This document shows positions 1 to 12,128 of a DNA stretch of 19,234 nt, in pieces (positions within the stretch are counted from its first letter, which is position 1; each line of letters begins with the position of its first letter). Source of the stretch: Smittium mucronatum (lineage: Eukaryota; Kickxellomycota; Harpellomycetes; Harpellales; Legeriomycetaceae). A model generated the notes under the pieces. That model saw only the letters and a program-made list of their open reading frames with translations, was not told where the DNA came from and did no database searches. The stretch covers positions 1-19,234 of the forward strand of contig LSSL01007631.1 of assembly GCA_001953115.1 (NCBI GenBank), read 5' to 3'. The position numbers were made by a program, and so were the translations under genes.

Positions 1-607
1 GGTCAAAAAATCCCAAAAACTGATCAGTATACATATTTGGACTATATAATGAAATATAAATGGGATTGTTTCTGGGACCATCAAAAACAATAAATTAAAA
101 GCCAGAAAGGCATTCTACGCTGCATATAGCTTCTTGAAACGTAGCGAAGTACCTGTTAGCCTAAAAATAAAATTTATAAATTCGGTTTTAATGCCTATTG
201 GCTGTTACGGAGGCTATATCTTTGGCGTGAGCGAGCCTAGAGTCAATCCCATCCAAACAAAATTCTACATCTCTATCCGACTGGTTGACAGCGTGGGAAA
301 GTTTGCAATTATCAAAAAAGTTTGATCCAAACTGGAGATAGCACCTTATTTTTTAAAAACCAGCATCGCACGAGAACTTGCATGTCTTTAGTGGTCAAGT
401 TTTAAAAAATTGATTTACGACCTCATTAAGACATTTATCAATGCCAAAATTGCGACCTGGTTGACTGGAGGTGCAAGACGTATAACAAAATTATGTGTTA
501 AAAATCCAAAAGGTGAAATTACCATCGCCATAGTCGACTGGAAAAATTATAATAAATGTTCTAAAATCCAACAGTGGACGGTGGACCAAAAACATGGCAG
601 GAAATAA
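1..607 (+). pseudogene. Broken non-LTR retrotransposon reverse transcriptase, C-terminal part
   Basis: This is the decayed 3' part of a LINE-type ORF that encoded reverse transcriptase; an intact copy would make cDNA from element RNA at the target site. Frame 1 opens at the window edge and reads IPKTDQYTYLDYIM..KWD, the segment just after the RT palm. One extra base near 66-68 shifts the reading to frame 2 (VSGTIKNNKLKARKAFYAAY), which continues as FLKRSEVP, LKIKFINSVLMPIGCYGG and SEPRVNPIQTK, typical of the thumb region of non-LTR RTs. Frame 2 then holds a TGA at 323, a TAG at 389 and a TAA at 605. Between and after these stops it still reads protein-like: LKTSIARELACL, then LIKTFINAKIATWLTGGARR. 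The catalytic YADD box and everything upstream lie outside the window. The base composition is clearly less AT-rich than the flank. Calling this an RT remnant is fairly sure from motif pattern; the exact clade is not determined. Confidence 0.78.
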
Positions 608-747
608 AGCTAGACAAACTTTCAAATTTTGTACCAGGACCCGGAACTTGTAATTATAAGAATAATTTTTTTAAAAATCTATTTGAACATTTTATTTCAT
701 GCATAAATTTGAATAAATTTATTCTCACAAATCTTATGGTTAAATGA
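608..747 (+). pseudogene. Possible further tail of the same retrotransposon ORF
   Basis: After the TAA at 605-607, frame 1 (in phase from 607) stays open to a TGA at 745 and starts KLDKLSNFVPGPGTCNYKNN. The GTCNYKNN segment resembles the RTG-type segment that precedes the Cys/His cluster near the C-terminus of some non-LTR polyproteins. A one-base shift around 600-610 would therefore continue the relic. Composition falls towards the AT-rich background after about 660, so the last 30 codons may be chance. An A-rich stretch at about 922-960 could be a decayed 3' tail, but no clean poly-A end or target-site duplication is visible. Confidence 0.3.
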
Positions 748-843
748 GAAAGAAATTTAGTGCATTTATCTATAATTTTAATTTATGTGAATCCCAATTA
801 ATTTTTTGCATAAGATATAAAGCATCCATGTGTAAAATTCCAA

Positions 844-861
844 ATATATATATATATATAT
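844..861. repeat. (AT)9 microsatellite
   Basis: Nine uninterrupted AT dinucleotides. It sits just downstream of the retrotransposon relic and runs through a 60-codon ORF (744-926) that I do not accept as a gene. Confidence 0.9.
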
Positions 862-3800
862 TGTCGTGTTATAGGCTTCTAATTATAAAATTGATTTACG
901 AAAAACTAAAAAAATTGTTTCAATAATAAAAAAAACACGTCAAAGCAAAAAAAATACAAAAAATATCACGAAAAAGTAATTTTTCACAAAGCTATATTCG
1001 CATATTCAATGCCAGGCCTATGTTAATTTCAAATTTACAAGTTTAATTCTCTTCAAATTCTTAATTTCAAGTTATTGTAAAACTATTTATAAAACTTTAA
1101 AATAAATAAATATTTATGTTTTTTAGAAAGAAAAATTAGTAAAAATTAAGAAAATTTTATAATTATTTATGGATTTTGATTTCTATTTTTGGAAAAAAGA
1201 ATAAATGTTAAAATTTTAGATATCAATTTTTTAAAACCAATGATTTAATACTGAATGCCGAAGAAATGTGTGAAGATATTATGATAAATGTTTACCATAT
1301 TACTATTGGTATTAAAACAATCGAAGATCAGTTTTTACTAATTTATTTTTACTGAAATCATCAATTTAATATTGAATAATAAAGCCAATTTGAATATAAT
1401 ATTCATATCCTCACTATTATATATAGAATCAAGCTAAAAAATCCTTAATATTAATGTTTGAATTATAGTATTATTTTTAATTAAGTATAACTGATAACAT
1501 TATTCTGATCGATTTTTATTTTTAAATATTATAAAAAAATATATCCAATATTTACTAAACAATAATCAAATACACAGAGTCTATATAAATCCACGTATAA
1601 TTAAAAAAATAAACGTCTATATAAAAAAAGTTACATAAAAGTCATAAAAATATAAATAAGATCATTTAAAAGCATCTTTTATTGTTTAAAAATCTATTGA
1701 ATCATCAATTATTAATTTTTTTTTAATAAATAAACATAGTAAAAATTATATAATTATAAAGAATTAGAGAAAAAAATTTGTTAATAGAAGTAAAAAAAAT
1801 TCCTTAGTAAAGATAAAATTTACGTAAGTTTCATTTTTTTTTTAATATTAAACATACTTTTATTTTCATTTAATCTTATAAAAACGGAAATTTTATGCAT
1901 TTTTAAATAATTTTTAAAATAGATAATTGAAAATTTAATTTTAAAAATCATTTATTCAATGATCACATTTTTTGCTTTATAATTTTTTTTTTGTTAACTT
2001 GACTTAATCTATATATTATTTTTTGAAATTTGAAAGAAATTTTTTTTCGTTTTTATTTAATATTCATGAAGTTGAATAGAAAAACAACTCAAGACTATTA
2101 CTCATGAATTAAATCTTTTTTATCTAAAATTTACAGAAATTTAATTTTTTAAAAAAAAACTAATATTTTTTTTCATTCGACTTAAAAAATCTTAAATCAA
2201 TTATCCTGAATTATATAAAAGACCTAAAATTATAAAAAAAATCCAATTTAAATTTAAAATGTGTTTACTGAGATCTTTTATTGAGTATCTTTTGTTTATT
2301 GATCCTTATTATTTTATTTAACAGATTTTAAACTATAAAACATAATTATTGCTCTCTAACAATTAATTTAAAAATTATTCCAAGAAATACTTTTCACTCA
2401 TATATCATAATTATAATATTTTTATTTTTAAATTTTCTTGTATCGAGAATCGTGTATATATAATTATAATTTATAGGTCAGAATTTTTAACTCAAAAGAT
2501 TTGTCTATGACTAGATATATATTAGATTGAACATGAGGTTTTTATCTTAAACTTTTATATAATTAAAATTAACGCATCGAATAATTTATTTTTCTATGTA
2601 TATTTTTTTCTAAAAAAATATTAGATTTGGTATATCAAAGAAAATTCAAGGAATTAACAATATTTATTCCATTTTAAATTGTTTATTTTTTTGAATTTAA
2701 TTTTCGGAAACTTTGAATAATAATAAAAAAATTATGTCTATTTTTATTTTATTCACTTTTTTTAAATTGGCCTTATAATTTTTTTCCAAGTTTTAAATAC
2801 TTGAACTTTTAGTTTAAAGTTATGCATTTTATTGCGATGATATACTCGTAAATATTATGAATACACATACATTGAATAAATTTAAGTGCTTAGGGCAGCC
2901 CAAATGAAATTATTGAAAACACACCTAAAATTTTCAAGATATAGCATAATATTTTAAAATTTTACAATATTTTATATAAAAAATTATTGATTAAATTTAT
3001 TCTTATTGAATTTCAATCTAAAAAATTGAAAAATCAAAAAAAAATTATCAAAATACACTTAATATAAGTATTTGTATAGATAGGATTGTCAGAAATATTT
3101 TATTTTTCATTATATTTTGTCAATTATTTTTTTCTTGAGCTATATACTATTTTAAAAAAAAAAATCAAGTTAATATATATAACATTTTAATGTAATTGTG
3201 TTGAAATAAAGCGAAATAATTTTAAATAAAAATAATTTCTTTCCTTAATTATAAATTTAATGCAGTGATGGGTCCTTCTAGAATAGTTATTTGATATTTT
3301 TTGATAATAATAATCAAATGTTTACTGAAAATTACAATCCTATCAATGTTATCCGATTTAATTTTTACCTACTTTCTTACAAAGCCATTATATATATTTT
3401 AATCGAAGTCGTATATATGGAATTTCTATAAATGTTATATTAATTTTATTTATAGCAACTATTCTACAATTTTACTTTAAAAAAATATAGATGCTAAAAA
3501 ATATTAATGTTTTTATATCATTTTTTATAGAAATTTTTGGGGTATTTATCAACCAGACCTTATTCAGGATTACTAAAAAAGTATTGATTGGTTCGGATAA
3601 AGAATGGCCAGATATCTAATAAATCTGGTTTTAAAAATGATTTAATTTTCATTTTTTAATCAAAATATAGAAATAAAAACATGCAAAATAATCGATTTAT
3701 TAAAAAACGAAAAAAAATTTTATTTCATATATTCCTAAAATGGGGGTTTTCAAATGTGTGTAGTAATTCCGTAATTAAGTTTTTGTGCTGAAATTTTATA

Positions 3801-6800
3801 AAAAAACTTAAAAAAATATATAAACAAATCCGACTTATCCTATAGAAAAAAAAATTCCGATGATTTATTTCAATTATTTGTATAGAATTAATAAAAAAAT
3901 CAATATTATAAATATCCCAGGGTTTCAAGGCTTTTTATACATTAATCTATCGCTGAAATATTTTGTAAAAAAAAAAATTCGATCAATTGAAGCAGTTTTG
4001 AAATTTTTTTTTAGCCTTTATCGATTTCTAATATTATATTTAAAACTGTTTTTTACAATGTAATATATCCAAAAAATATTTGGGAAAAAAAAAATATTAA
4101 AAAAATTTTTTTTGGAGAGTTTTAATATTTTTTCTGCCTCTATTTAGATCTCAAAATTTAAAATTCAGACTTATAACTAATTTTTCATAATAATTTATAT
4201 AAAAAAGTTTCAAAAAAACATTTGAAATATGCGTAATTAAACTATTTATTTTTTTATGTTTATATATATATGAATATAAATTAAGTCTATCTTATATTTT
4301 TATAGCCCAAATTTTTAAATACGGTTTTAAAATTATTTTTTTATAAATACACCAGTGTTTTTAATTTAAAAAAATCTTTTAATAGTCGGCAATATTGATT
4401 TTAAATCTTTATATACTTTTTCACTAATATTTACTCTATTTTATTAAGAAATATCCTTTTAAAAAGTATTTAAGAACTATTGGCTATTTTTTGGATGAAA
4501 TAGTAGTTATTAAACCAGAAAGTACCTAAAAAAAATCTTTCTAATTAAAATATTCTAAACATAACTAGTTTCTTTAAAAGATTTAATCAAATCATGAATT
4601 TTATTTCGTATCGTTATAATATAAAAATGATTTTTCATAAATCTAAAAAACCATAAAAAATTTAAAAAATATCAAAATCCTAAACATATATAGATTTTGT
4701 GAAAATTTGTTGCATAAATCAATTTATATCTATGAAGAACGAAAATAACTACAAAAATTTTAGTCTAGGAATATTATAGCTAAAATTTTCTAATTTTCTT
4801 TTCATAAAATTTAAATTAAGATAAAAAAAGTATTAAAAAATATATATTATAAAGTCTTATTTTTTTAAAAAAATAATTCATTTTAGAATAATTAAATATA
4901 GCATCTTTCCGGATTATAAAAAAATTTATATCTTAGTTATTATGCAAAATATATTCAGATATAGGTGGTTTATTAAATTAGTAGAAAAATTTTACATAAA
5001 AAGCGTAAGATTTTCAACCAATAAAAGGAAGCAATAATTTTACTGACCAAGAAAAATTTTATTCTTATTTGGACGTTTTTAAAATTAATAAGTTAATTAT
5101 TTTATAAATTTGATAAAAAAAATAAATATAAAACAAGAAAATCGAAGTGGGTAAATTTATGAAGATTTAATCACCATACGAAATTATTTCAAATATAGTA
5201 TTTAAAATTAAATAAAAAATTTTTTTTAAAAATTTATCCGAAATCTATAAAAAATCTAATCAAAAAAGATTTTGTGTAAAATTGATTTTATTAAACGTGA
5301 AAAAATTAAAAAAAGTTATGCGAAAATTGGATGAAATTAACATTAATTTTTACTAAAAAATAAAATTAAATGTTAATAAATATTTTAGATATAAAAAAAA
5401 ACTAAAAATATTGTATTTCAGAAATTTATGTATGCCTCAGTGGAATCAAATCGGAGTTATAATTAGCATATCTTTTGTCACTAAGAGTGAAAAATCGAGT
5501 TAAATATTTTTTGTTTTATTTTATATTCTATCTGATCTAAATATATTTATTTTAATAATATATTTTGATTTTTGCGTTTTTTTTTAGATGACTTATATTA
5601 ATCTTAGTGAATCATAGATATTATTTATAACACCCTCTCCAAAATCCATTAATAATGGTTTGAATATAAAGAATAAAAATATGCTAATTCCTGGAAATAA
5701 AGAAAATGCGAATACTTTTTTTAATAAGGATTTTTTTTTTTGCAAATAAACTCTATTGTTTTAACTTTTTTTATTTATGAGTTAAAATGTTAAATTAAAG
5801 AATCTAATTTATTGAAAAATTTCTCAAAATAAAAACTACATAAGAAGATAATATTAAGAGGAAATTTATATTAATTGGATTTATAGATTTTTTAAATTTT
5901 ATGCCGATTAACCCAAAAATTTTAAGTTCAAGATAATTAAAAAAGATTCTTTTAATCTAAATTTTTATTATGTAAAAGGAATTTTTAATTTTTAAATTGA
6001 GCTTTTTATATTTTTTTATATTATATTTAATATTTTTATTCTCAAATCATATTTATAAGGTTTTTTAAATTACATGAACTCATCATTTAATAAAAAATTT
6101 AATTCAAGTTTATATAGCTATTAATATAATTTTAACTAAAAAATCATGTTTAAACGTTCTCTTTATTAGACTATTTTAAAGTCGTTAGAGCTAGAATAGT
6201 ATTTTAACTAAAAATAAATCAAATATTTAAATTTTTTCATTTAATTATTTTTGAATTCAGAAATATTTTATCATTTTTGTATTAAATATGGAATATTAAA
6301 AATAAAAATCATAGTGCGTATTTACTTTTATTCATTAGATTTCGCTGAAATAATAAAAATATAATCCATTAAAAAAAAAATATTCCAATAATTAGTTTCA
6401 TAAATATAATCTATATTAAATTAGCTAAAAATATTAGGATTTGTAATTTTGTAAAACTAAATGATTTCAAAATTAGATTTCTAATAAATTAAATATAGCT
6501 ATATTGATCCTAAAAATTATGTTTTTCATTTGAATTTTAAAAAATTCCTGTTTGGAATATTAATTATGTAGTTTTTCCTGCATTAATCTAAAAAATACTA
6601 AAAAATGCATAGGTTCTCAAAAAAATTGATATAAAAAGAAAAAATTAAAAAATAAAAAGAAATAAATATCTAAATTTATTTGATACTTATTTGTATATTC
6701 GATTAAATTTAATCCTAATTAATAATTATGCAAAAAAAATGAACTTATTCTACTAAATGTAATTCAGAATGCATTAAGTTTATATTTGGTATTATATAAA

Positions 6801-7138
6801 TAACTAAAATTGAAATCGTTTGAATTTTTTTCTTAAAATTTTGTTTGAAAATTAAAAAAAAAAATTCCTTCTTTCAGAAATTGAAAAATGATATGTAAAA
6901 GTTCTCAATATTTGAATATAAATGATTCAAAGTATATAAAAACCGTCAAATTTTGGGTTAAATTTGGAAAATAATATTAATTATCATCGAGAAAAAAAGT
7001 ATATTATGATTTTTAAAAAATTTTGGAATCTTTTTAATTTATTCAGATTAAAAAATTGGTATCAAGAGAATTTTACATAGTTTGCAATGAATTTGATAAA
7101 AAAAAATACAAAAAAAACTTTTATAAAAATCCTCATGT
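862..7138. other. AT-rich intergenic desert, no supported gene
   Basis: About 6.3 kb of A/T runs with stops dense in all six frames. The two longest ORFs (67 codons at 3860-4063 on + and 67 codons at 3725-3928 on -) overlap each other antisense. They are rich in F, I, K, N and Y and match chance expectation in DNA this AT-rich. Small spots with more G+C occur near 2893 (cttagggcagccc), 3255-3275, 3590-3640 (an imperfect hairpin around ccagat...atctgg) and 5430-5510 (a 23-codon ORF reading MPQWNQIGVIISISF). I see no tRNA, rRNA or element end in any of them. Confidence 0.7.
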
Positions 7139-7348
7139 ATGCATTTAGTTTTTTTAAAAGCTCCATTATTAAATAAAAAGTTATTTTTAGTGAAATTGGG
7201 TGTAACTATAAATAATTATGTTTTATTTATGTTCTACCTTTCAGCAAAGGAAAATATATTTATGCTACGAAATTTTCTTACTACTTATCAAAAAGAAAAA
7301 AAAAATAGGATATATTTAGAGGATAAAAAAATCTATAAGAGCTACTAA
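7139..7348 (+). CDS. Hypothetical 69-aa basic protein (weak)
   Basis: This is the longest ATG-initiated ORF in the central desert. It starts MHLVFLKAPLLNKKLFLVKL and ends with a Lys-rich tail containing YQKEKKNRIYLEDKKIY and a TAA. The first 45 residues alternate hydrophobic and basic stretches and could hold a membrane segment around residues 25-37 (NNYVLFMFYLSA); the last 25 are charged. I recognise no domain or family. Against it: one or a few ORFs this long are expected by chance, base composition matches the flanks, and there is no C-rich start signal beyond a plain cctc just before the ATG. For it: an ATG start and a less F/N-monotonous composition than the other long ORFs. It has no gene neighbours. 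Confidence 0.2.
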   Translation: MHLVFLKAPLLNKKLFLVKLGVTINNYVLFMFYLSAKENIFMLRNFLTTYQKEKKNRIYLEDKKIYKSY

Positions 7349-10329
7349 AGAAAAAAATAATTATAAAGCTAATATTAATTATTGAAATTCTCTTATTCAT
7401 CGGTAAATTTGGATCTAAATATCTAAATATAATATATTACATTGAAACTAGAGATGCTTTAAAAAATATATATAAAATATATATTAATTTTTTCATATCT
7501 ATGCGCTTTTCGTATTAAAAGCAACCAAAAAAATTTTTTTATAAAGCCTAACTTCGGAAAAATTCATATCTAAATAAATTTTTATGTTTTTATGACAACA
7601 CAATTTTTTATATTAAATCGATACTCTTGAACCAAATAATATAATATTAAGTTTCTATATTAATAGTTTTTCATACATATCCTAATTTAATTTCAACGAT
7701 TTATTTCTAAAATATAAGAAAAAAATATTGTTTTTTCGGTTATTTTCGCGAAACCCCCTTATTTATATATTTGAAATAAATTTTTTTTATATTTTTAATT
7801 AATAAATATATTTTATTCATTAGGATAGATGTTTTTTTTACAAAGAAGTATGTAGAAAATTTAATTGAGGTTTTTATTAAATTCATTATTTTTTTAAGAA
7901 AATTTTAACTAAAAATTTTTTCCAATTTTTTCTTCTTTCTTTCTTTTTTTTCCTATTTAATACCATTAAACAAAGTTTTAAAATATTTTTTAGTTTCTGA
8001 ATACGACTATAAATTTTTTTAAATAAAACCAGTAAAAAAAATCTAAATAATGGTGCCGGTATTTATATATATACACTTTTAGTTTCAAAACCAAAAAATT
8101 GTTTTTATGATAAAATAATAATAAATCCAATTTTCATTATTTAAAATCTTAGTTTTTTTTAATTTAAAAATTACTCTTATTATTCCAATTATATATCAAT
8201 TTTTACATTATTAACAAGGTAATTTAATTATATTTAATACTATACAAGATATATATTTTCAAATTTATTAAAAAAATTCAGATTTTTTTTAAAATTAGCA
8301 CTATCTCATTTTTCTATGCTAAAAAATAAATTTTGACGGGTTTATTTGAATTTTAAGGAAGAAAAAGTTAACAGTGATAACTATTAAAGTGGATTATTTT
8401 TTTTTAGATAGTGAAAATATATAATATTTTTGTAACCAACTTTCATCTTTTAAAACCTTTTTTATATTTATGAACTAAATAAATATTCGTTAGGCTCTTC
8501 AAATTTATTTTTTTCAAAATAATATATTTTTGGGAGATATAAAATTGTATAAATTGATATTTTATGTTTAATTTAAGCTTATAAGTTCATAATTAAAAGA
8601 TTTTTTTAAAAAAACTCATAATTAGTTCTATCACAAAAAATTTCATTTTTATTACTATATTATACAATCAAAAATTCGACAAAATTTTAAGTATGAAATT
8701 ATCGTTATTATAGACAATTCGGGTATTTAAGACTAAAAAAATGATATTTTATAAGACATTTTTTATTGTGTTCTTAAAAAATATAAGTTTAATTTGAATA
8801 ATTTATAAGGATTCTAAAATACGCATATAGTCCGGCAATTTTCAGGACTGTTTTAAATATTATAAGAATCTTTAATATATTTTTTTATAAAATATAATAT
8901 AGGAATCAAATTTTCAATCATCTAATTCATTATATATTTGGTTTACACTCGATCTTAATTATTTTTAGTTGAGTGATAAAAAACTATAAATATAGCGACT
9001 ACAATATATTAGCCAACTTAAATCTTTGCAAAAACATACCCAACATATTTGATATTATAAATATATTTATGATACGAATAGAGAAAAATCTATTCGGATT
9101 TTATTATATGCTTATATAAAAAATTAAATCACCGAATTTATTTTTTATCATAATTTTTTCGTATATTAAAAAATCAATTTTATAATATATATTTTCCCAA
9201 AAATACTTAGTTAAATCCTTTTTATTAACGAAAATCATTTTTAAATGCCCGAAATATCTCTAAATTTAACAACAAAACATATATTACAAAAATATGTATT
9301 TATAGTGTTTTTTTAAAAGCAAAAGTGTTAAAATTATAGAATAAGGAGTGTATAAAAATTAATATTGCCTATGAAAAACAGGAAAATCCTTATAGATTTT
9401 TCTTCTTATTGCTTAATTTAGAATTAAGGCTGTAAGATATGAAAAATAATAATTAAAAACCAAAAAATTTAACTATAAAAAAATTCGCCGTTGAAAAAGC
9501 GTGAAATTTATTTTGATACAAACTTTTTTTTATCTTTTATCAGCTTAGACATTTGTTAAATACTTTCAAAAAAATGACATATATATTGAAAAAAGCTTCT
9601 TTTTTAATATCATAATATCCTAATTATTGATATTGTTAATTTAAACTAAAAATAAGAATAGAATAACATTTTTTAATTCCAATTGTCTTAGATATTTAGC
9701 CTTTAAATACAAGAAAAATCCTAAATATTTTATTAAATTTATAATTTATAATTTTCTTTCATTTTTCATTTTGTTTTTTTTTTCAATTTTACTGAATTTA
9801 AATACTTTAAATTGGATTTTGAAAAGTAATTAAAGTCCTATATATTATAAATTTATTAAAAATAATAATAATTAGACATGAGGACATGAGGTTCTTTTGT
9901 TAATTTTGTACTATTATTCTCGACAATAATTTTCATCATTTCGATATTTTTATCTATTTTTTCATCTTGCTTATACTGTTATTGTTTTATAAAGCCCAAA
10001 AAATCTCTGATTTAACAATAAGATATACTCAGCATTAATATTGAAAATTAACTATGGTTCTGTTTGGACATTCTTGAATTAAGTATTAAATATCAAAGTA
10101 TCGAAAAAGCAAAATTAAACGATGCATTTTGAAAAATTATTAATTTTTGTTTCCAAAAATATTATTTTGAAAATAGGTTTATTTTGAAATTCAAAAGCAG
10201 AAAATTTTTAATTGAGTTCATGCTTATTTTATATTAGTGACATAAATTAATATAAACTAAAATTCATTTAATTTTAATCGCTTTTAACTTTAATTGAAGT
10301 GTTGAACAAATAAAAATTAAATATTTCTA
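7349..10329. other. AT-rich intergenic desert with minor simple repeats
   Basis: No supported gene. A pyrimidine-only tract of nearly 30 nt lies at about 7926-7954. A run of five C's after tttcgcgaaa sits near 7746-7758 with no useful ORF next to it. A tandem pair of the 8-mer gacatgag lies at 9875-9890. All are low-complexity features to which I assign no function. Confidence 0.65.
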
Positions 10330-10337
10330 CCCCCCCC
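10330..10337 (+). promoter_or_regulatory. C8 tract upstream of a small ORF, possible microsporidian start signal
   Basis: Eight consecutive C's, followed by tcatcctc, stand out in DNA that is otherwise almost all A/T. The tract ends 30 nt before the ATG at 10368. Microsporidian genes are reported to carry a short C-rich (CCC-like) motif shortly upstream of the start codon, so placement and strand fit that pattern if the organism is microsporidian. The spacing is at the long side of what is usual, and a slippage-generated homopolymer is an equally simple explanation. Confidence 0.25.
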
Positions 10338-10367
10338 TCATCCTCAAATAAAAAAAATAATAAAAAT

Positions 10368-10544
10368 ATGTCGCTGGTATATAAGTGGCACGGGACTATA
10401 CTTTTTGAATATTATTCAACAACTAAAAAAAATTTGTATAAAATTTTATCTAAGTTTTTATTTAGTATGTTTTATAAACATTGGGAAAAAAATTCACGTC
10501 TTTCAAAAAATTTGCTTTCGAAAGAGGTTTTATACTCTTTTTAA
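10368..10544 (+). CDS. Hypothetical 58-aa basic protein behind a C-rich motif
   Basis: The ATG-initiated ORF reads MSLVYKWHGTILFEYYSTTK, continues with several Lys, Ser and Phe residues (FYKHWEKNSRLSKNLLSKEV) and ends at a TAA. It contains two Trp, one Gly and few Asn runs, so it is slightly more protein-like than neighbouring chance ORFs. I chose the start because it is the first ATG after the C8 tract at 10330 and because gtcgctgg/cacggg right after it is a local G+C bump. I recognise no domain; the net charge is clearly positive. It could be a small species-specific microsporidian protein, or a chance ORF, since 58 open codons are common here. No operon or partner gene is visible. Confidence 0.27.
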   Translation: MSLVYKWHGTILFEYYSTTKKNLYKILSKFLFSMFYKHWEKNSRLSKNLLSKEVLYSF

Positions 10545-12115
10545 TTAATAAATACTCATTCAGAATTTTTCATAGCAAATTATGTGTATTATTGAAATAA
10601 TAAAGTATAATTGATAAAAAAATAATATTTGAATTTTAAATTTTCCCTTGACGATGGTTAAATAAAGTTATAATATTGATTTAAGAAAAAAAACTCTTTA
10701 ATTTGAAAATATTGTATTTTCTTTGATAAAGAAAAAAAAGATTAAAATTTTTACTCTTTCTAATCATAACCAACCTATTTGTATTAACTAATTAGATATC
10801 TCTACGAAAAATATAAGAATTACTAGAAGCAAACTTGTATTATTTATATAACCCTGGAAGATATATAAATTCAATTCATGCTAATTAATTTTGAATAACT
10901 TTTTTTTCCCATTAAATTCAATTGAATTAGTATATTCTCTAAATTTATTTTTTAAAATCCAAATAAAAATTTAAAAATTACTATAATTATCAAGTATTAT
11001 TAGATGTTCTTTTTAAAATTAATCTTATTAGTAAATAAGATAAGAATAAGGGAGGACAATCAGGAATTTAGTTTCTACTTTTTTTTTCATTTTCACTAAA
11101 TTTAAATGAATTGAGTGGTGGAAATTTTTTTAGTTAAATTCGTTTGAAAAATTTAAAAATAATTTATCTGACCACAATATTTATTGTAAAAACTTGACAT
11201 CAAAACTTTATTCTTATTACAAATTTTACTTTTAATTTACTGCAGCTTTTAATGTATGATTTAAATTCAGAAACCCCTATTTTATTGAGTGATATGTTTA
11301 GAGCTATGTAATTATATGAAAAGTAATTTAAATCAATTTGAATTACGTAATACATTTATTTATTTATTTTTTAAATAGAATAAAAAATTAACATCATGAT
11401 TTATTTATACTGGATGAAATTTTTTTTTAGATAATAGAGTGATATCAACTACTTATTCAGTGACAAATTTCTCTTTTTTTAAAAAATTCAACTGTTTGGT
11501 TGGATTTTTTAAAACAATTATTAATCAATCTTTTTAGTGATAATTATAAAATATTTCTAATTTAATTTAGAAAGATTTATATAATAAAATTAAAAATGAT
11601 ATTTTTCTTTATTTGAAAAACCAATAATTGCTTTTTTAGCTCAAATCTACAGCTTATTTAGAGATGTTTCTTATTAAGTGTTAAAAAATTTAATTCAAAT
11701 ATAGAAAAACCGATAAAATTTCATTAAATAAAATTATAACCATTTTTAATTTGATTACTCTTCCTATTTTAAGTTTTTAATTTTTTATTTTTTATAATCA
11801 TTTTTAATTTTTATTTGGATATGGAGGGGAATAAAAATTAATATTTTTTCTTTGTTCATATATAACCATAATTTTTACTTTGTTACATTTTCAGTTAGAA
11901 TTAAAATTTTCCTAGCAATAAAAACAAATTATTCTAAAATTTATATTTATTGAACTATTTTTGAATTTCTATAATATAATGATTGAATTTTAAGGGATAT
12001 AGACCAAAAAAATTGTTATTAAATGATATAAAAAGTGTAAGGGTCAGGTTTAATAGGATAATTTAGATAATAAAAAGTAAAATGATATAATATTTAAAAT
12101 ACAAAGATAGGGTAA
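10545..12115. other. AT-rich intergenic DNA, no supported gene
   Basis: Stops are frequent in all frames. A run of four C's in aaacccctat near 11271-11280 is followed by an ATG at 11293 that opens only five codons. The g-rich spots taagggaggac (about 11049) and atggagggga (about 11821) have no ORF attached. Composition begins to change at about 12000. Confidence 0.6.
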
Positions 12116-12128
12116 AAAGAAAAGTTGA

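Noticed and set aside
744..926. 60-codon ATG ORF with several Cys residues after the LINE relic
   Set aside because: It runs through the (AT)9 microsatellite and A/T background. The Cys spacing does not form a recognisable zinc knuckle, and length is within chance expectation.
3545..3630. Possible tRNA or structured RNA around ggttcgga
   Set aside because: No paired arms around the TTC loop and no acceptor stem; only a 6-bp ccagat/atctgg hairpin.
3725..4063. Two overlapping antisense ORFs of 67 codons each
   Set aside because: The minus one has no ATG (TTG only), both are F/I/K/N/Y-rich, and they overlap by 69 bases. This number of such ORFs is expected by chance in DNA this AT-rich.
7746..7758. 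Run of five C's as a possible gene start signal
   Set aside because: No ORF longer than a few codons follows on + or on the complementary strand.
7926..7954. Pyrimidine tract as a splice or promoter element
   Set aside because: No intron boundary pair or adjacent coding sequence is visible; simple low-complexity DNA explains it.
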